From: Mesorhizobium escarrei
Lineage (GTDB): Bacteria > Pseudomonadota > Alphaproteobacteria > Rhizobiales > Rhizobiaceae
Reading direction: 5' to 3'
Length of the DNA: 64,000 nt
NCBI RefSeq assembly: GCF_935825525.1
Contig: NZ_CAKXZT010000135.1
Coordinates: 1,361-65,360 of the forward strand
Each line of letters opens with the position of its first letter. The first letter of the stretch is position 1. The notes under the pieces are model-generated. The model did not search any database and was not told where the DNA came from. It worked only from the letters and a program-made list of their open reading frames with translations. Positions 46,230-54,881 of this stretch are shown here, in pieces. Both the position numbers and the translations under genes were made by a program.

Positions 46230-46889
46230 TCATTTCTCAATCCGCCCGTAGCGGCGTTCCAGCCAGCGCAGCAGCACGACCGAGAAAAGGCTGATGACGA
46301 GGAAGAAGGCGCCGACCAGGGTCATCGGCTCGACATAGCGGTAATAGGTGTTGGCGACGCTCTTGGCCTGGTTCATCAGTTCCAGCACGGTGATCGCCGA
46401 CAGCAGCGGCGTCTCCTTGAACATCGCGATGAAGTAGTTGGCAAGCGCCGGGATCATCGGCGGAATCGCCTGCGGCATGATGATGTGGGTCCAGGTCTGC
46501 CTGGCGTTGAGATTGCAGGCCTTGGCGGCTTCCCATTGGCCGCGCGGCACATTGTCGATGCCGGCGCGATAGACCTCGGCCGTGTAGGTGCCGTAGTGCA
46601 GCCCGAGGCCGATGACGCCCGCCACCAGTGGCGGCAGCAGGATGCCGATATCCGGCAGCACATAGAAGATGAAATAGAGCTGCACCAAGAGCGGCGTGCC
46701 GCGAATGAACTCGGCGAGGAAGCCTACGCTGCGCGACAAGCCCTTGTTCGGCGAGCGCCGCGCCAGCGCGATAGCCAGGCCGACCATCGCTGCCAGAACC
46801 GAACCGAGCAGCGTCGCCAGGATGGTGATCTTCACGCCCTCGATCAGGGTCGGCATGATCTCCCAGACGAAATTCCAATCCCACTCCAT
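46230..46889 (-). CDS. ehuD: Ectoine/hydroxyectoine ABC transporter permease EhuD
   Basis: A 219-residue polar-amino-acid-type permease (HisMQ family). It begins MEWDWNFVWEIMPTLIEGVKIT and carries the coupling loop EAAKACNLNARQTWTHIIMPQA. About five helices are seen. The start at 46889 is preferred because EhuD homologues begin with EWxWNFVWE; the open frame extends to 46922. It pairs with EhuC to form the membrane channel. It follows ehuC by 16 bases. Confidence 0.93.
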   Translation of the reverse strand: MEWDWNFVWEIMPTLIEGVKITILATLLGSVLAAMVGLAIALARRSPNKGLSRSVGFLAEFIRGTPLLVQLYFIFYVLPDIGILLPPLVAGVIGLGLHYGTYTAEVYRAGIDNVPRGQWEAAKACNLNARQTWTHIIMPQAIPPMIPALANYFIAMFKETPLLSAITVLELMNQAKSVANTYYRYVEPMTLVGAFFLVISLFSVVLLRWLERRYGRIEK

Positions 46890-46905
46890 TATGAGGCCCG
46901 ATCCA

Positions 46906-47586
46906 TCAGACGCGCACCCCATCGAGGCCGCGCGCCATGCGGCGTTCCAGCGAACGCACGCCCCAGGAAATGATCAGCGCAAGGGCGAAATAGATGACGA
47001 GAATGGTGGTGAACGGCACCAGCGTGTTGCCGGTCTGCGAGCGCACCACCTGGGCTTGGAAGGTCAGGTCGGTGAGCGAGATCAGCGAAACCACTGCGGT
47101 GGCCTTGAGCAATTCGATGGCATTGTTGCCGAAGGTCGGCAGCATGACCAGCAGCGCCTGCGGCAGGATGACATGGCGCATGGCTTGCCAGCGGCCGAGA
47201 TTGAGCGCGGTGCAGGCCTCGTACTGTTCGCGGCCGATCGACTGGATGGCGCCGCGCACCACCTCCGCGCCATAGGCGCCGACATTGAGGCCAAGCGCCA
47301 GCACGCCGGCCTGCAGCGGCGTCAGCGAAATGCCGACGAACGGCAGCACGAAATAGGCCCAGAACAGCTGAACGAAGATCGAGGTGCCGCGGAAGAATTC
47401 GATATAGGCGGTGGCCAGCGCCCGAATGGCGAAAAAACGCGACAGCCGCCCCAGCCCGGCGAGAAAGGCCATGATCAGGGCAAGCACCGACCCCATCAGC
47501 GTCAGCTCGATGGTAACAAGCGCTCCCTGCAATATCAGGCCGAAATAGCCGGACCATTGGGTCATGAAATCAAGAGTTTCCAACAT
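46906..47586 (-). CDS. ehuC: Ectoine/hydroxyectoine ABC transporter permease EhuC
   Basis: A 226-residue HisMQ-type permease. It has GYFGLILQGALVTIELTLMGSVLAL at the N terminus, FFRGTSIFVQLFWAYFVLP, and the coupling loop EACTALNLGRWQAMRHVILPQA. It forms the inner-membrane channel with EhuD. A 215-base gap containing a strong palindromic element separates it from the binding-protein gene ehuB, while ehuD follows directly. Confidence 0.93.
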   Translation of the reverse strand: MLETLDFMTQWSGYFGLILQGALVTIELTLMGSVLALIMAFLAGLGRLSRFFAIRALATAYIEFFRGTSIFVQLFWAYFVLPFVGISLTPLQAGVLALGLNVGAYGAEVVRGAIQSIGREQYEACTALNLGRWQAMRHVILPQALLVMLPTFGNNAIELLKATAVVSLISLTDLTFQAQVVRSQTGNTLVPFTTILVIYFALALIISWGVRSLERRMARGLDGVRV

Positions 47587-47612
47587 TTACAGTTGTGCGA
47601 GGCGGTAGTCCT

Positions 47613-47794
47613 GGCCCCTTCTCCCCGTTCACGGGGAGAAGGTGCCGGTAGGCAGATGAGGGGCAGTGCCAGCTTCGCAGAACTTTGTGCTGCCCCTCAT
47701 CCAGTCTTGTTTATGCATGCCGCCCAAAACCGCTGCGCACTTTTGGGCGGCATGCATTCGGGCCACCTTCTCCCCGTGAACGGGGAGAAGGAAA
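47613..47794. repeat. Palindromic element between ehuB and ehuC
   Basis: Three hairpins in one gap. CTTCTCCCCGTTCACGGGGAGAAG occurs at both ends (about 47614 and 47767). Between them lies a perfect 17-base-arm stem, ATGCATGCCGCCCAAAA (47713-47729) with TTTTGGGCGGCATGCAT (47741-47757). There is no coding capacity. Its location just downstream of the binding-protein gene resembles REP-type elements that stabilise upstream mRNA. Confidence 0.8.
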
Positions 47795-47801
47795 GAGGTG
47801 G

Positions 47802-48653
47802 CTACTTTGCCGAGCAGAGCTTATCGCGCGTCGTCGACATCGCTGCCGCTGCCGAGAAGCCGTAGGGCTCGATGATCTTGGCGAATTCGCCGGACTCCTT
47901 CAGCTTGGCCAGTTCGACGTCATAGGCGTCGCGCAGAGCCTCATCGCCCTTCTTGAACGCCGCGCCGTCGCAATAGACCGGCGCGCCGACCACCGGGGCG
48001 ACGACTTCGAGGTTCGGATCATTGGCCTTCTTGACCAGATCGTTGATCGACAGCACCGGCAGCGAATAGGCATCGATGCGGCCGTCCTGCAGCATCTTCA
48101 GGCCGCTCTGGCCGTCCGGCACGACGATGACGCGGTCACGCGGCACGCCGGCAGTGAGCGCCAGCTTCTCCTCGGTGCCGCCGCCCGGCGCCCCGATCGT
48201 TGCGGTGGCATCCTTGGCGACATCCTCATAGCTCTTGAAGCCCTTCGGGTTGCCCTTCTTCACCAGCATGGCCTCGGCGTCGCACAGCACCGGCTCCGAA
48301 TAAGCGACCGCCGCGCAGCGCTCCGGTTTCATGAACAGGCCGGCGGTGACGACATCGAAACGGCCGGCCTGCAGGCCGGGGATCATCGCGCCATATTCCG
48401 AGATCGAGGCGACGATGTCGTTGACACCAAGACGCTTGAAGATTTCACGGGCCACGTCGGGCGCCGCACCCGAAACCTTGCCGTCAGCCGCAACCGCCGT
48501 ATAGGGCGGTTCATTGGCGATGGCGACACGGGCGAAGCCCTGTGCCTTGAGCTCTTCGAGCTTGCTGTCATCGGCCGATCCCGCGGTCGAAGCGGCCAGA
48601 ATTGCGGTAAGTGCAACACCGGCCATGCCGGCCAGAATGCCAAGTTTCTTCAT
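47802..48653 (-). CDS. ehuB: Ectoine/hydroxyectoine-binding protein EhuB
   Basis: A 283-residue periplasmic binding protein of the polar-amino-acid type. The signal peptide is MKKLGILAGMAGVALTAILA, with cleavage around ASTAGSA (residue 24-27). The mature protein has ARVAIANEPPYTAVAADGKVSG and GRFDVVTAGLFMKPERC. EhuB captures ectoine and hydroxyectoine through aromatic residues. The start at 48653 has AAGGAG upstream. The gene lies 93 bases after ehuA. Confidence 0.93.
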   Translation of the reverse strand: MKKLGILAGMAGVALTAILAASTAGSADDSKLEELKAQGFARVAIANEPPYTAVAADGKVSGAAPDVAREIFKRLGVNDIVASISEYGAMIPGLQAGRFDVVTAGLFMKPERCAAVAYSEPVLCDAEAMLVKKGNPKGFKSYEDVAKDATATIGAPGGGTEEKLALTAGVPRDRVIVVPDGQSGLKMLQDGRIDAYSLPVLSINDLVKKANDPNLEVVAPVVGAPVYCDGAAFKKGDEALRDAYDVELAKLKESGEFAKIIEPYGFSAAAAMSTTRDKLCSAK

Positions 48654-48746
48654 TGTTCCCAACTCCTTGCTTCTCTTCTTGGTTCGCTTTGGTCGAGACG
48701 GCTTCGCCGCCCCTTGAGGACGGCGTTGCCGCCTCTGACATGGCGG

Positions 48747-49532
48747 TCAGACGCGATGTCCGGCCGCGATGATCTTCTTCAGGAAGCCTTGCGTGCGCTC
48801 CTGCTTGGGATTGCGGAAAATCTCGTCGGGCTTGCCTTCTTCGACAATCTTGCCGCGGTCGAAGAACAAAACCCGGTCGGCGAAATCATGGGCAAAACCC
48901 ATTTCGTGGGTGACCAGCAGCATGGTCATGTCGGTCTCGGAGCAGAGCCGCCACAAAACATTCAGCACCTCCTCGACCAGTTCCGGATCGAGCGCCGATG
49001 TCACCTCGTCAAACAGCATGATCCTGGGCTGCAGCGCCAAGGCGCGAGCGATGGCAACGCGCTGCTTCTGCCCGCCGGAAAGCTGCGCCGGCATCGCTTT
49101 CGCCTTGTCGGCCATGCCGACCATGTCGAGCAGTTCCATCGCCCGTTTTTCGGCGGCGGCGCGGGGCATGCCCTTGGTCAAGATCGGCGCCAGTGTGACG
49201 TTGTCGATGACGCTCTTGTGGGGAAACAGGTTGAACAGCTGGAAGACCATGCCGATCTTCTGGCGCATTCTTGCCAGATGCCGCTCGTCGGCGGGCAGCA
49301 ACTGGCCGTTGCGCTCCATGTGGTAAAGCTGCTCGCCGTCGATCTGGATGTGGCCGCTGTCGATCCGCTCCAGCGTCATCAGGATGCGCAGGATCGTCGT
49401 CTTGCCCGATCCGGATGGGCCGATCAGCGCCAGCTTCTCGCGCGGCATGACCTGCATCGACAGGCCGTCCAGCACCTTGAAGGTACCGAAGCTTTTCGAA
49501 ATGGCGTCGATCTTGATGATGGGCGCGGACAA
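48747..49532 (-). CDS. ehuA: Ectoine/hydroxyectoine ABC transporter ATPase EhuA
   Basis: A 261-residue importer ATPase. It has Walker A GPSGSGKTT, Q-loop GMVFQLFNLFPHKSV, signature LSGGQKQRVAIARAL, Walker B IMLFDEVTSALD and the H-loop LVTHEM. It is the first gene of the ehuABCD-eutABC-doeAB operon and drives ectoine import. The 121-base gap upstream, after enuR, should hold the operon promoter and two copies of a TCATG(A/T)CAA word 23 bases apart. Confidence 0.94.
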   Translation of the reverse strand: MSAPIIKIDAISKSFGTFKVLDGLSMQVMPREKLALIGPSGSGKTTILRILMTLERIDSGHIQIDGEQLYHMERNGQLLPADERHLARMRQKIGMVFQLFNLFPHKSVIDNVTLAPILTKGMPRAAAEKRAMELLDMVGMADKAKAMPAQLSGGQKQRVAIARALALQPRIMLFDEVTSALDPELVEEVLNVLWRLCSETDMTMLLVTHEMGFAHDFADRVLFFDRGKIVEEGKPDEIFRNPKQERTQGFLKKIIAAGHRV

Positions 49533-49585
49533 TGAATTCCCCGTGCTGAGAAGCTGATAGCTTCAACGATGCGGAACGCGCCAAA

Positions 49586-49617
49586 TCATGTCAATCAGGA
49601 AAATAAACTCATGACAA
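49586..49617. promoter_or_regulatory. Candidate regulator-binding direct repeat upstream of ehuA
   Basis: TCATGTCAA at 49586-49594 and TCATGACAA at 49609-49617 are spaced 23 bases start to start, about two helical turns, in the ehuA control region. A further TCATGACA lies at the enuR start (51036-51043). Direct repeats of this kind are typical of MocR-family operators, so EnuR is the candidate ligand; this is inference. Confidence 0.4.
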
Positions 49618-49653
49618 TGTTTCTGGCTCCGAGAATTTCGCGGCAATGTCTGC

Positions 49654-51039
49654 CTAGATCGCCAGCAGGAGATGCTCCGGATCGCCGAGCAGAAGTTTGG
49701 TGACAACGCTGAGGCCGGCGCGCAGTTCCCCCTCGGTTGTCGAGCCCAGCGAGATGCGCACTGCCGGTTGCCAGGGCGCCGCCGAGATGCGGAACGATGT
49801 GCCTGGTGCGATCGCCACGCCCTGCAGGCGGGCCTGTGAGACGAAGCCCTCCTCGGCGCGGTCGCCGGGCAGCTGCAGCCACAGATGCAGTCCGTCGCGA
49901 TGGACGCGGTAGTCGACCCCGTCAAGCACCTGGGCGGCAATCTCCTGCCGCCGCCGCAGCGCCGACCGTTGCCAGCTTACGAGTTCCATTGCCGTGCCGT
50001 CGGTCACCCATTTTGTCGCAATCTCAGCCACCATCGGCGTCGCCATCCAGTTGGAGACGAGATGCCGATTGGCGACGGCAGCGACATAGCGGTCGGGCGC
50101 CGCGAGATAACCGATGCGCAGGCCTGGCACCACGATCTTGGTGAAGGAGGTGACGTAGAGCGTGCGCTCGGACGCGAAGGCGGCGACCGGCGGCGGCCGG
50201 TCTTCGACCAGCGGCCCGAGCACATCGTTCTCGATGATGGCGATGTCGTGCCTGCGCGCCACCGCAGCGATCTGCTCGCGCCGCGCGGTATTCATCAATG
50301 TTGCAGTCGGGTTGATCACCGAGGGCTGCACGAACACGGCGCGGATGTCGGAAAGCCGACACGCCTCGTCGAGCGCCTCCGGGATCAGGCCGTTGTCATC
50401 GATCGGCAGGCCCTCGAGGTTGAAGCCGAGATAGCGCGCCAGCGGGATCAGCGTGTGATGGCCGATCGCCTCGGTGGCGACGGTCGAACCGGGAGGCGCC
50501 ACGCTCATCAGCGCCACCGTCATCCCGGCGGTGGCGCCGTTGGTCAGGCTGACATTCTGCGCGGAAACATCGAGACCGCACAGCCGCAGCCATTCGACCG
50601 CCACCGCACGGTGGCGCGGGAACACCATGTTCGGCCGGAACGACAGCGCCGAGGTCGACGGCAGGTTCTCGGCGAGCCAGCCCAGCGCCTGCTTCAGCCG
50701 CTCCAGATGCATCGGCTCGCAGACCGGCTTCAGGATCGACAGGTCGATGACCTCGCCAAGGCGTTCCGGCAGATAGGGCGGCTCCGGCTCGCGGCGCTGC
50801 GTCTGCACGAAGCTGCCGCGGCCGATCTCGCCGGAGACCAGGCCCCGGCGGATCAGTTCCTCATAGGCGCGGCTGACTGTCTGTACCGAAAGCTTCAAAT
50901 CGTCGGCCAGCCGGCGATGCGTCGGCAGCCGCGCGCCGATTGCCAGCCGCCCATCATGAATGGCGCGCGCGAACTGGTCGGCGAGCGATTGATAGGCCGG
51001 CCGCCGGATGAGCGCGGGATCTGGACGCCACAATGTCAT
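49654..51039 (-). CDS. enuR: MocR-type ectoine utilization regulator EnuR
   Basis: A 461-residue GntR/MocR protein. The N-terminal winged helix (about 10-80) includes LADQFARAIHDGRLAIGARLPTHRRLADDLKLSVQTVSRAYEEL. The C-terminal aminotransferase-like domain has the PLP lysine Lys301 in YVTSFTKIVVPGLRIGYL. EnuR is known to repress ectoine catabolic genes until PLP-bound N-alpha-acetyl-diaminobutyrate relieves it. The gene precedes the ehu operon on the same strand and is divergent from the AsnC regulator. Confidence 0.93.
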   Translation of the reverse strand: MTLWRPDPALIRRPAYQSLADQFARAIHDGRLAIGARLPTHRRLADDLKLSVQTVSRAYEELIRRGLVSGEIGRGSFVQTQRREPEPPYLPERLGEVIDLSILKPVCEPMHLERLKQALGWLAENLPSTSALSFRPNMVFPRHRAVAVEWLRLCGLDVSAQNVSLTNGATAGMTVALMSVAPPGSTVATEAIGHHTLIPLARYLGFNLEGLPIDDNGLIPEALDEACRLSDIRAVFVQPSVINPTATLMNTARREQIAAVARRHDIAIIENDVLGPLVEDRPPPVAAFASERTLYVTSFTKIVVPGLRIGYLAAPDRYVAAVANRHLVSNWMATPMVAEIATKWVTDGTAMELVSWQRSALRRRQEIAAQVLDGVDYRVHRDGLHLWLQLPGDRAEEGFVSQARLQGVAIAPGTSFRISAAPWQPAVRISLGSTTEGELRAGLSVVTKLLLGDPEHLLLAI

Positions 51040-51122
51040 GACATATTAGAGATCGAAATCAGTGCAATTGACAATCGAAATAATGCGCCGTCATGGTGTC
51101 GGGGACGAAAAAGTGGACGCTC

Positions 51123-51614
51123 ATGGCCGCATTGAAACTGGATCAGATAGACCTGAAAATCCTCGACGCGGTCCAGCGCGACGGCCGCATCACCAAGCTG
51201 GCGCTCGCCGACAAGGTCGGCCTGTCGCCGACGCCGTGCTGGATGCGGTTGCGCAAGCTGGAAAAGGCCGGCATCGTCTCCGGCTATCACGCCAGGGTTG
51301 CAATGCGCGCCGTTGCGCCGGTCGCCACCGTACTGATGGAGGTGACGCTGGCCAGCCACCGCCAGGCCGATTTCGACCGTTTCGAGCGCGTCATCCGCGA
51401 CGTCCCTGAAATCGTCGCCTGCTGGTCGGTGGGCGGCGGCGTCGACTATTTGCTGAAAGTGATGGCACGCGACATCGACGCCTACCAGCGGTTGGTCGAC
51501 GCCCTGCTCGAACGCGAGATCGGCATCGACCGCTATTTCACCTACATCGTCACCAAGACGGTGAAGGAGGAGGTCGCCTTGCCGGTGGCGGATCTGTTGC
51601 CGGTGTCAACGTGA
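51123..51614 (+). CDS. doeX: AsnC/Lrp-type regulator of ectoine catabolism (DoeX-like)
   Basis: A 163-residue Lrp/AsnC protein. The winged helix is LDQIDLKILDAVQRDGRITKL with LADKVGLSPTPCWMRLRKL, followed by a RAM domain with EIVACWSVGGGVDYLLKVMA. AsnC-type regulators accompany EnuR in many ectoine operons and are thought to activate them. The start is the later of two in-frame ATGs (51093, 51123), chosen to fit family length. It is divergent from enuR with an 83-base gap, and precedes doeC on the same strand. Confidence 0.9.
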   Translation: MAALKLDQIDLKILDAVQRDGRITKLALADKVGLSPTPCWMRLRKLEKAGIVSGYHARVAMRAVAPVATVLMEVTLASHRQADFDRFERVIRDVPEIVACWSVGGGVDYLLKVMARDIDAYQRLVDALLEREIGIDRYFTYIVTKTVKEEVALPVADLLPVST

Positions 51615-51945
51615 GGCCTGAGCAAATCGCAAAGAGCCCCCTCATCCGGCCGCTTCGCGGCCACCTTCTCCCCGGCGGGGAGAAGAGACTGGCGCCGGCG
51701 CTGGCAATCTCCTCTCCCCTCGGGGAGAGGTCGGATTGCCCCGAATTGCCCTTTGCAATTCTGTTGGCAATCCGGGTGAGGGGGGGCACTTCCTCGATGC
51801 GATAGCCTAGCTTAAAGCTGGACAGATTGTCTGCCCGAGCAGCCCAATAGAGACAATCTCTCTACGCGTGGGCGCCGAAACAGCCTCTCTGTCCAGGCCG
51901 CGCGCATAGTCTCTCCGTATCACTGCGAACCGGGAGACCTCAAAA
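51615..51945. repeat. Intergenic region with mosaic palindromic element
   Basis: Most of this 330-base gap is a repeat element (about 51639-51784). Its ends form CCCCCTCATCCGG and CCGGGTGAGGGGG (one mismatch). Internal hairpins are CGGCCGCTTCGCGGCC, CTTCTCCCCGGCGGGGAGAAG and CTCTCCCCTCGGGGAGAG. The last 160 bases should contain the doeC promoter. No gene seen. Confidence 0.7.
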
Positions 51946-53439
51946 ATGTCCGCGCATTTTGCCCGCCCACACCGCCACGAAGCGCTTGACCGGCTCGCCG
52001 ACCGCCGGCTGCTGCGCGAACTCGCCTATGTCGACGGCCACTGGACGGCGAGTGAGGCGGCCGAGAGTTTTGAAGTGACCGACCCTGGCACGGGCGCCAC
52101 TGTTGCCTGGGTTGCCGGGCTCGACAGCAGGCAGACCAGCAAGGCGATCGACGCTGCGTCGCGTGCCTTTCCCGCCTGGCGCGCGGCTCTCCCACAAGAA
52201 CGCGCAAGAATCCTGCGAAAATGGTTCGATCTGATCATCGCCGCCAAAGATGATCTGGCGCTGCTGATGACGCTCGAACAGGGCAAGCCCCTTAGGGAAG
52301 CGCTTGGCGAGATCGACTACGCCGCCTCCTTCGTCGAGTGGTATGCCGAGGAGGCAAAACGCCTCAACGCCGAAAGCGTCACCAGCCACTTGCCAAACGC
52401 CGAGATGATGGTGCGGCGCGAACCGCTCGGCGTCGTCGGCGTTGTCACCCCGTGGAATTTTCCCGCGGCCATGCTGACCCGCAAGGCGGCGGCCGCCCTT
52501 GCCGCCGGCTGCACGATCGTGGCGCACCCTTCGTCGGAAACGCCGCTGTCGGCACTGGCGCTGGCCGAGCTTGGCGAACGCGCCGGCCTGCCGGCAGGCG
52601 TCTTCAACGTTCTCACCGGCAAGGCTTCGACCATCGTTGGGCGAATGTGCGAAGACGCTCGCGTCCGGGCCATGAGCTTCACCGGCTCGACCGAGATCGG
52701 CAGGCTGATCGCTGCGCAAAGTGCGCCGACGATGAAGTGGCTGGTCATGGAGCTTGGCGGTCATGCGCCGCTGATCGTCTTTGCCGACGCCGATCTCGAC
52801 AAGGCTGTGACCATCGCCATCGATGCCAAATTCGCCACGTCCGGCCAGGATTGCCTTGCCGCCAACCGCATCTATGTCCAGCGTCCGATCTACGATCGTT
52901 TCTGCGCCGCCTTCGCCAGGCGAATCGAGGGGTTGCGGACAGGCAATGGCCTGGCCGATGACACCGACATCGGGCCGTTGATGCACGAGCGCGGCGTCAA
53001 GAAGGTCGAGGAGCAGGTTGCCGATGCGCTAGCCCGTGGCGCGCGCTGCCTAACCGGCGGCGGCAGACATCCGGCCGGGCCGCTGTTCTACCGGCCGACC
53101 CTGCTGGCCGATGTCACCGACGACGCGCTGATCATGCGCGAGGAAACTTTTGGTCCGGTCGCCGCGGTGACGCCCTTCGACAGCGAAGACGAGGTCATCG
53201 CCCGCGCCAACGCCACCGAATACGGCCTCGTCGCCTATGTCGTCACCGAGAACGGCGGCCGCCAATTGCGCATGGGCCGTACGCTCGATTACGGTATGGT
53301 CGCCATCAACCGCGTCAAGATCACCGGCGCGCCGATCCCGTTCGGCGGCGTCAAACAGTCCGGCATCGGCCGCGAGGGCTCGCGCCACGGGCTCGAAGCC
53401 TTTACCGATCTTAGATATCTCTGCCTGGATGTGGCCTAG
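51946..53439 (+). CDS. doeC: Aldehyde dehydrogenase DoeC (aspartate-semialdehyde dehydrogenase)
   Basis: A 497-residue ALDH-superfamily enzyme with the NAD-binding VTPWNFPAAMLTRK, FTGSTEIG, general base Glu269 in VMELGGHAP and nucleophile Cys303 in SGQDCLAA. By sequence alone it would be called succinate-semialdehyde dehydrogenase-like. Its position between the ectoine regulators and doeD makes DoeC, oxidising aspartate semialdehyde to aspartate, the best reading. GGGAG lies upstream of the ATG. Confidence 0.9.
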   Translation: MSAHFARPHRHEALDRLADRRLLRELAYVDGHWTASEAAESFEVTDPGTGATVAWVAGLDSRQTSKAIDAASRAFPAWRAALPQERARILRKWFDLIIAAKDDLALLMTLEQGKPLREALGEIDYAASFVEWYAEEAKRLNAESVTSHLPNAEMMVRREPLGVVGVVTPWNFPAAMLTRKAAAALAAGCTIVAHPSSETPLSALALAELGERAGLPAGVFNVLTGKASTIVGRMCEDARVRAMSFTGSTEIGRLIAAQSAPTMKWLVMELGGHAPLIVFADADLDKAVTIAIDAKFATSGQDCLAANRIYVQRPIYDRFCAAFARRIEGLRTGNGLADDTDIGPLMHERGVKKVEEQVADALARGARCLTGGGRHPAGPLFYRPTLLADVTDDALIMREETFGPVAAVTPFDSEDEVIARANATEYGLVAYVVTENGGRQLRMGRTLDYGMVAINRVKITGAPIPFGGVKQSGIGREGSRHGLEAFTDLRYLCLDVA

Positions 53440-53492
53440 GTAGTAGTGACGCCCGAGAACCGCGCCCGATACTTTTCCTCAGGAGTAAAAAA

Positions 53493-54872
53493 ATGCTCGA
53501 CCAGTCCAACGAACTCGCCGCCTGGGACCGCGACCACTTCTTCCATCCCTCGACCCATATGGGCACGCATGCACGGGGTGAATCGCCAACCCGCATCATC
53601 GCCGGCGGCGAAGGCGTCACCATCTGGGACAATAGCGGCCGCAAGAGCATCGATGCCTTTGCCGGCCTTTATTGCGTCAATGTCGGCTATGGCCGCCAGA
53701 AGATATCAGACGCCATCGCCGCCCAGGCCAGGAACCTCGCCTATTATCATGCCTATGTCGGCCACGGCACCGAGGCGTCGATCACGCTTTCCAAGATGAT
53801 CATCGATCGCGCCCCGCAAGGCATGTCGAGGGTCTATTTCGGCCTCTCTGGTTCCGACGCCAACGAAACCAACATCAAGCTGATCTGGTACTACAACAAC
53901 GTGCTCGGCCGTCCCGAGAAGAAGAAGATCATCTCGCGCTGGCGCGGCTATCACGGCTCCGGCGTCATGACCGGCTCGTTGACCGGGCTCGACCTGTTCC
54001 ACAACGCCTTCGACCTGCCGCGTGCGCCGATCCTGCACACCGAGGCGCCCTACTATTTCCGCCGCGCCGACCGCTCGATGAGCGAGGAACAGTTTTCCCA
54101 ACACTGCGCCGATAAGCTCGAAGAAATGATCCTGGCTGAGGGCCCGGACACGGTCGCCGCCTTCATCGGCGAGCCGATCCTCGGCACCGGCGGCATCGTG
54201 CCGCCGCCCGCTCTCTACTGGGAAAAGATCCAGACGGTTCTGAAGAAATACGATGTGCTGCTGGTCGCCGACGAAGTGGTCACCGGCTTCGGCCGGCTGG
54301 GCACCATGTTCGGCTCCGACCATTACGGCATCAAGCCCGACCTGATCACCATCGCCAAGGGCCTGACCTCGGCCTATGCGCCGCTGTCGGGTGTCATCGT
54401 CTCGGACAAGGTCTGGCAGGTGCTGGTCCAGGGTTCCGACAAACTCGGCAGCATAGGCCATGGCTGGACCTATTCGGCGCATCCGATCTGCGTCGCCGCC
54501 GGTGTCGCCAACCTGGAACTGATCGACGAGATGGACCTGGTGACCAACGCCGGCGAGACCGGCGCCTATTTCCGCGCCGAACTGGCGAAAGCCGTCGGCG
54601 GCCACAAAAATGTCGGCGAGGTGCGCGGCGACGGCATGCTGGCCGCAATCGAGTTCGTCGCCGACCGGAACGACCGCGTGTTCTTCGATGCCTCGCAAAA
54701 AATCGGGCCGCAGGTCGCGACCGCCCTTGCCGAGTGCGGCGTCATCGGCCGCGCCATGCCGCAGGGCGACATCCTAGGCTTCGCGCCACCGCTCTGCCTG
54801 ACGCGCGAAGAGGCTGATATCGTCGTGTCGAAGACGGCCGATGCGGTGAACAGCGTGTTTGCCAATCTCTGA
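53493..54872 (+). CDS. doeD: Diaminobutyrate transaminase DoeD (class III aminotransferase)
   Basis: A 459-residue class III PLP aminotransferase with the PLP-contact FGLSGSDANETNIK, Asp260 in LLVADEVVTGFGR, and the Schiff-base Lys289 in ITIAKGLTSAYAP. In ectoine degradation DoeD converts diaminobutyrate to aspartate semialdehyde, which DoeC oxidises. AGGAG precedes the ATG. It follows doeC by 53 bases and is followed after nine bases by a quinone-oxidoreductase gene, which is probably cotranscribed. Confidence 0.92.
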   Translation: MLDQSNELAAWDRDHFFHPSTHMGTHARGESPTRIIAGGEGVTIWDNSGRKSIDAFAGLYCVNVGYGRQKISDAIAAQARNLAYYHAYVGHGTEASITLSKMIIDRAPQGMSRVYFGLSGSDANETNIKLIWYYNNVLGRPEKKKIISRWRGYHGSGVMTGSLTGLDLFHNAFDLPRAPILHTEAPYYFRRADRSMSEEQFSQHCADKLEEMILAEGPDTVAAFIGEPILGTGGIVPPPALYWEKIQTVLKKYDVLLVADEVVTGFGRLGTMFGSDHYGIKPDLITIAKGLTSAYAPLSGVIVSDKVWQVLVQGSDKLGSIGHGWTYSAHPICVAAGVANLELIDEMDLVTNAGETGAYFRAELAKAVGGHKNVGEVRGDGMLAAIEFVADRNDRVFFDASQKIGPQVATALAECGVIGRAMPQGDILGFAPPLCLTREEADIVVSKTADAVNSVFANL

Positions 54873-54881
54873 AGAACCGAA

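Noticed and set aside
47685..49535. A 616-codon plus-strand open frame across ehuB and ehuA
   Set aside because: It runs antisense through two clear transporter genes and a palindromic element; the composition is not protein-like.
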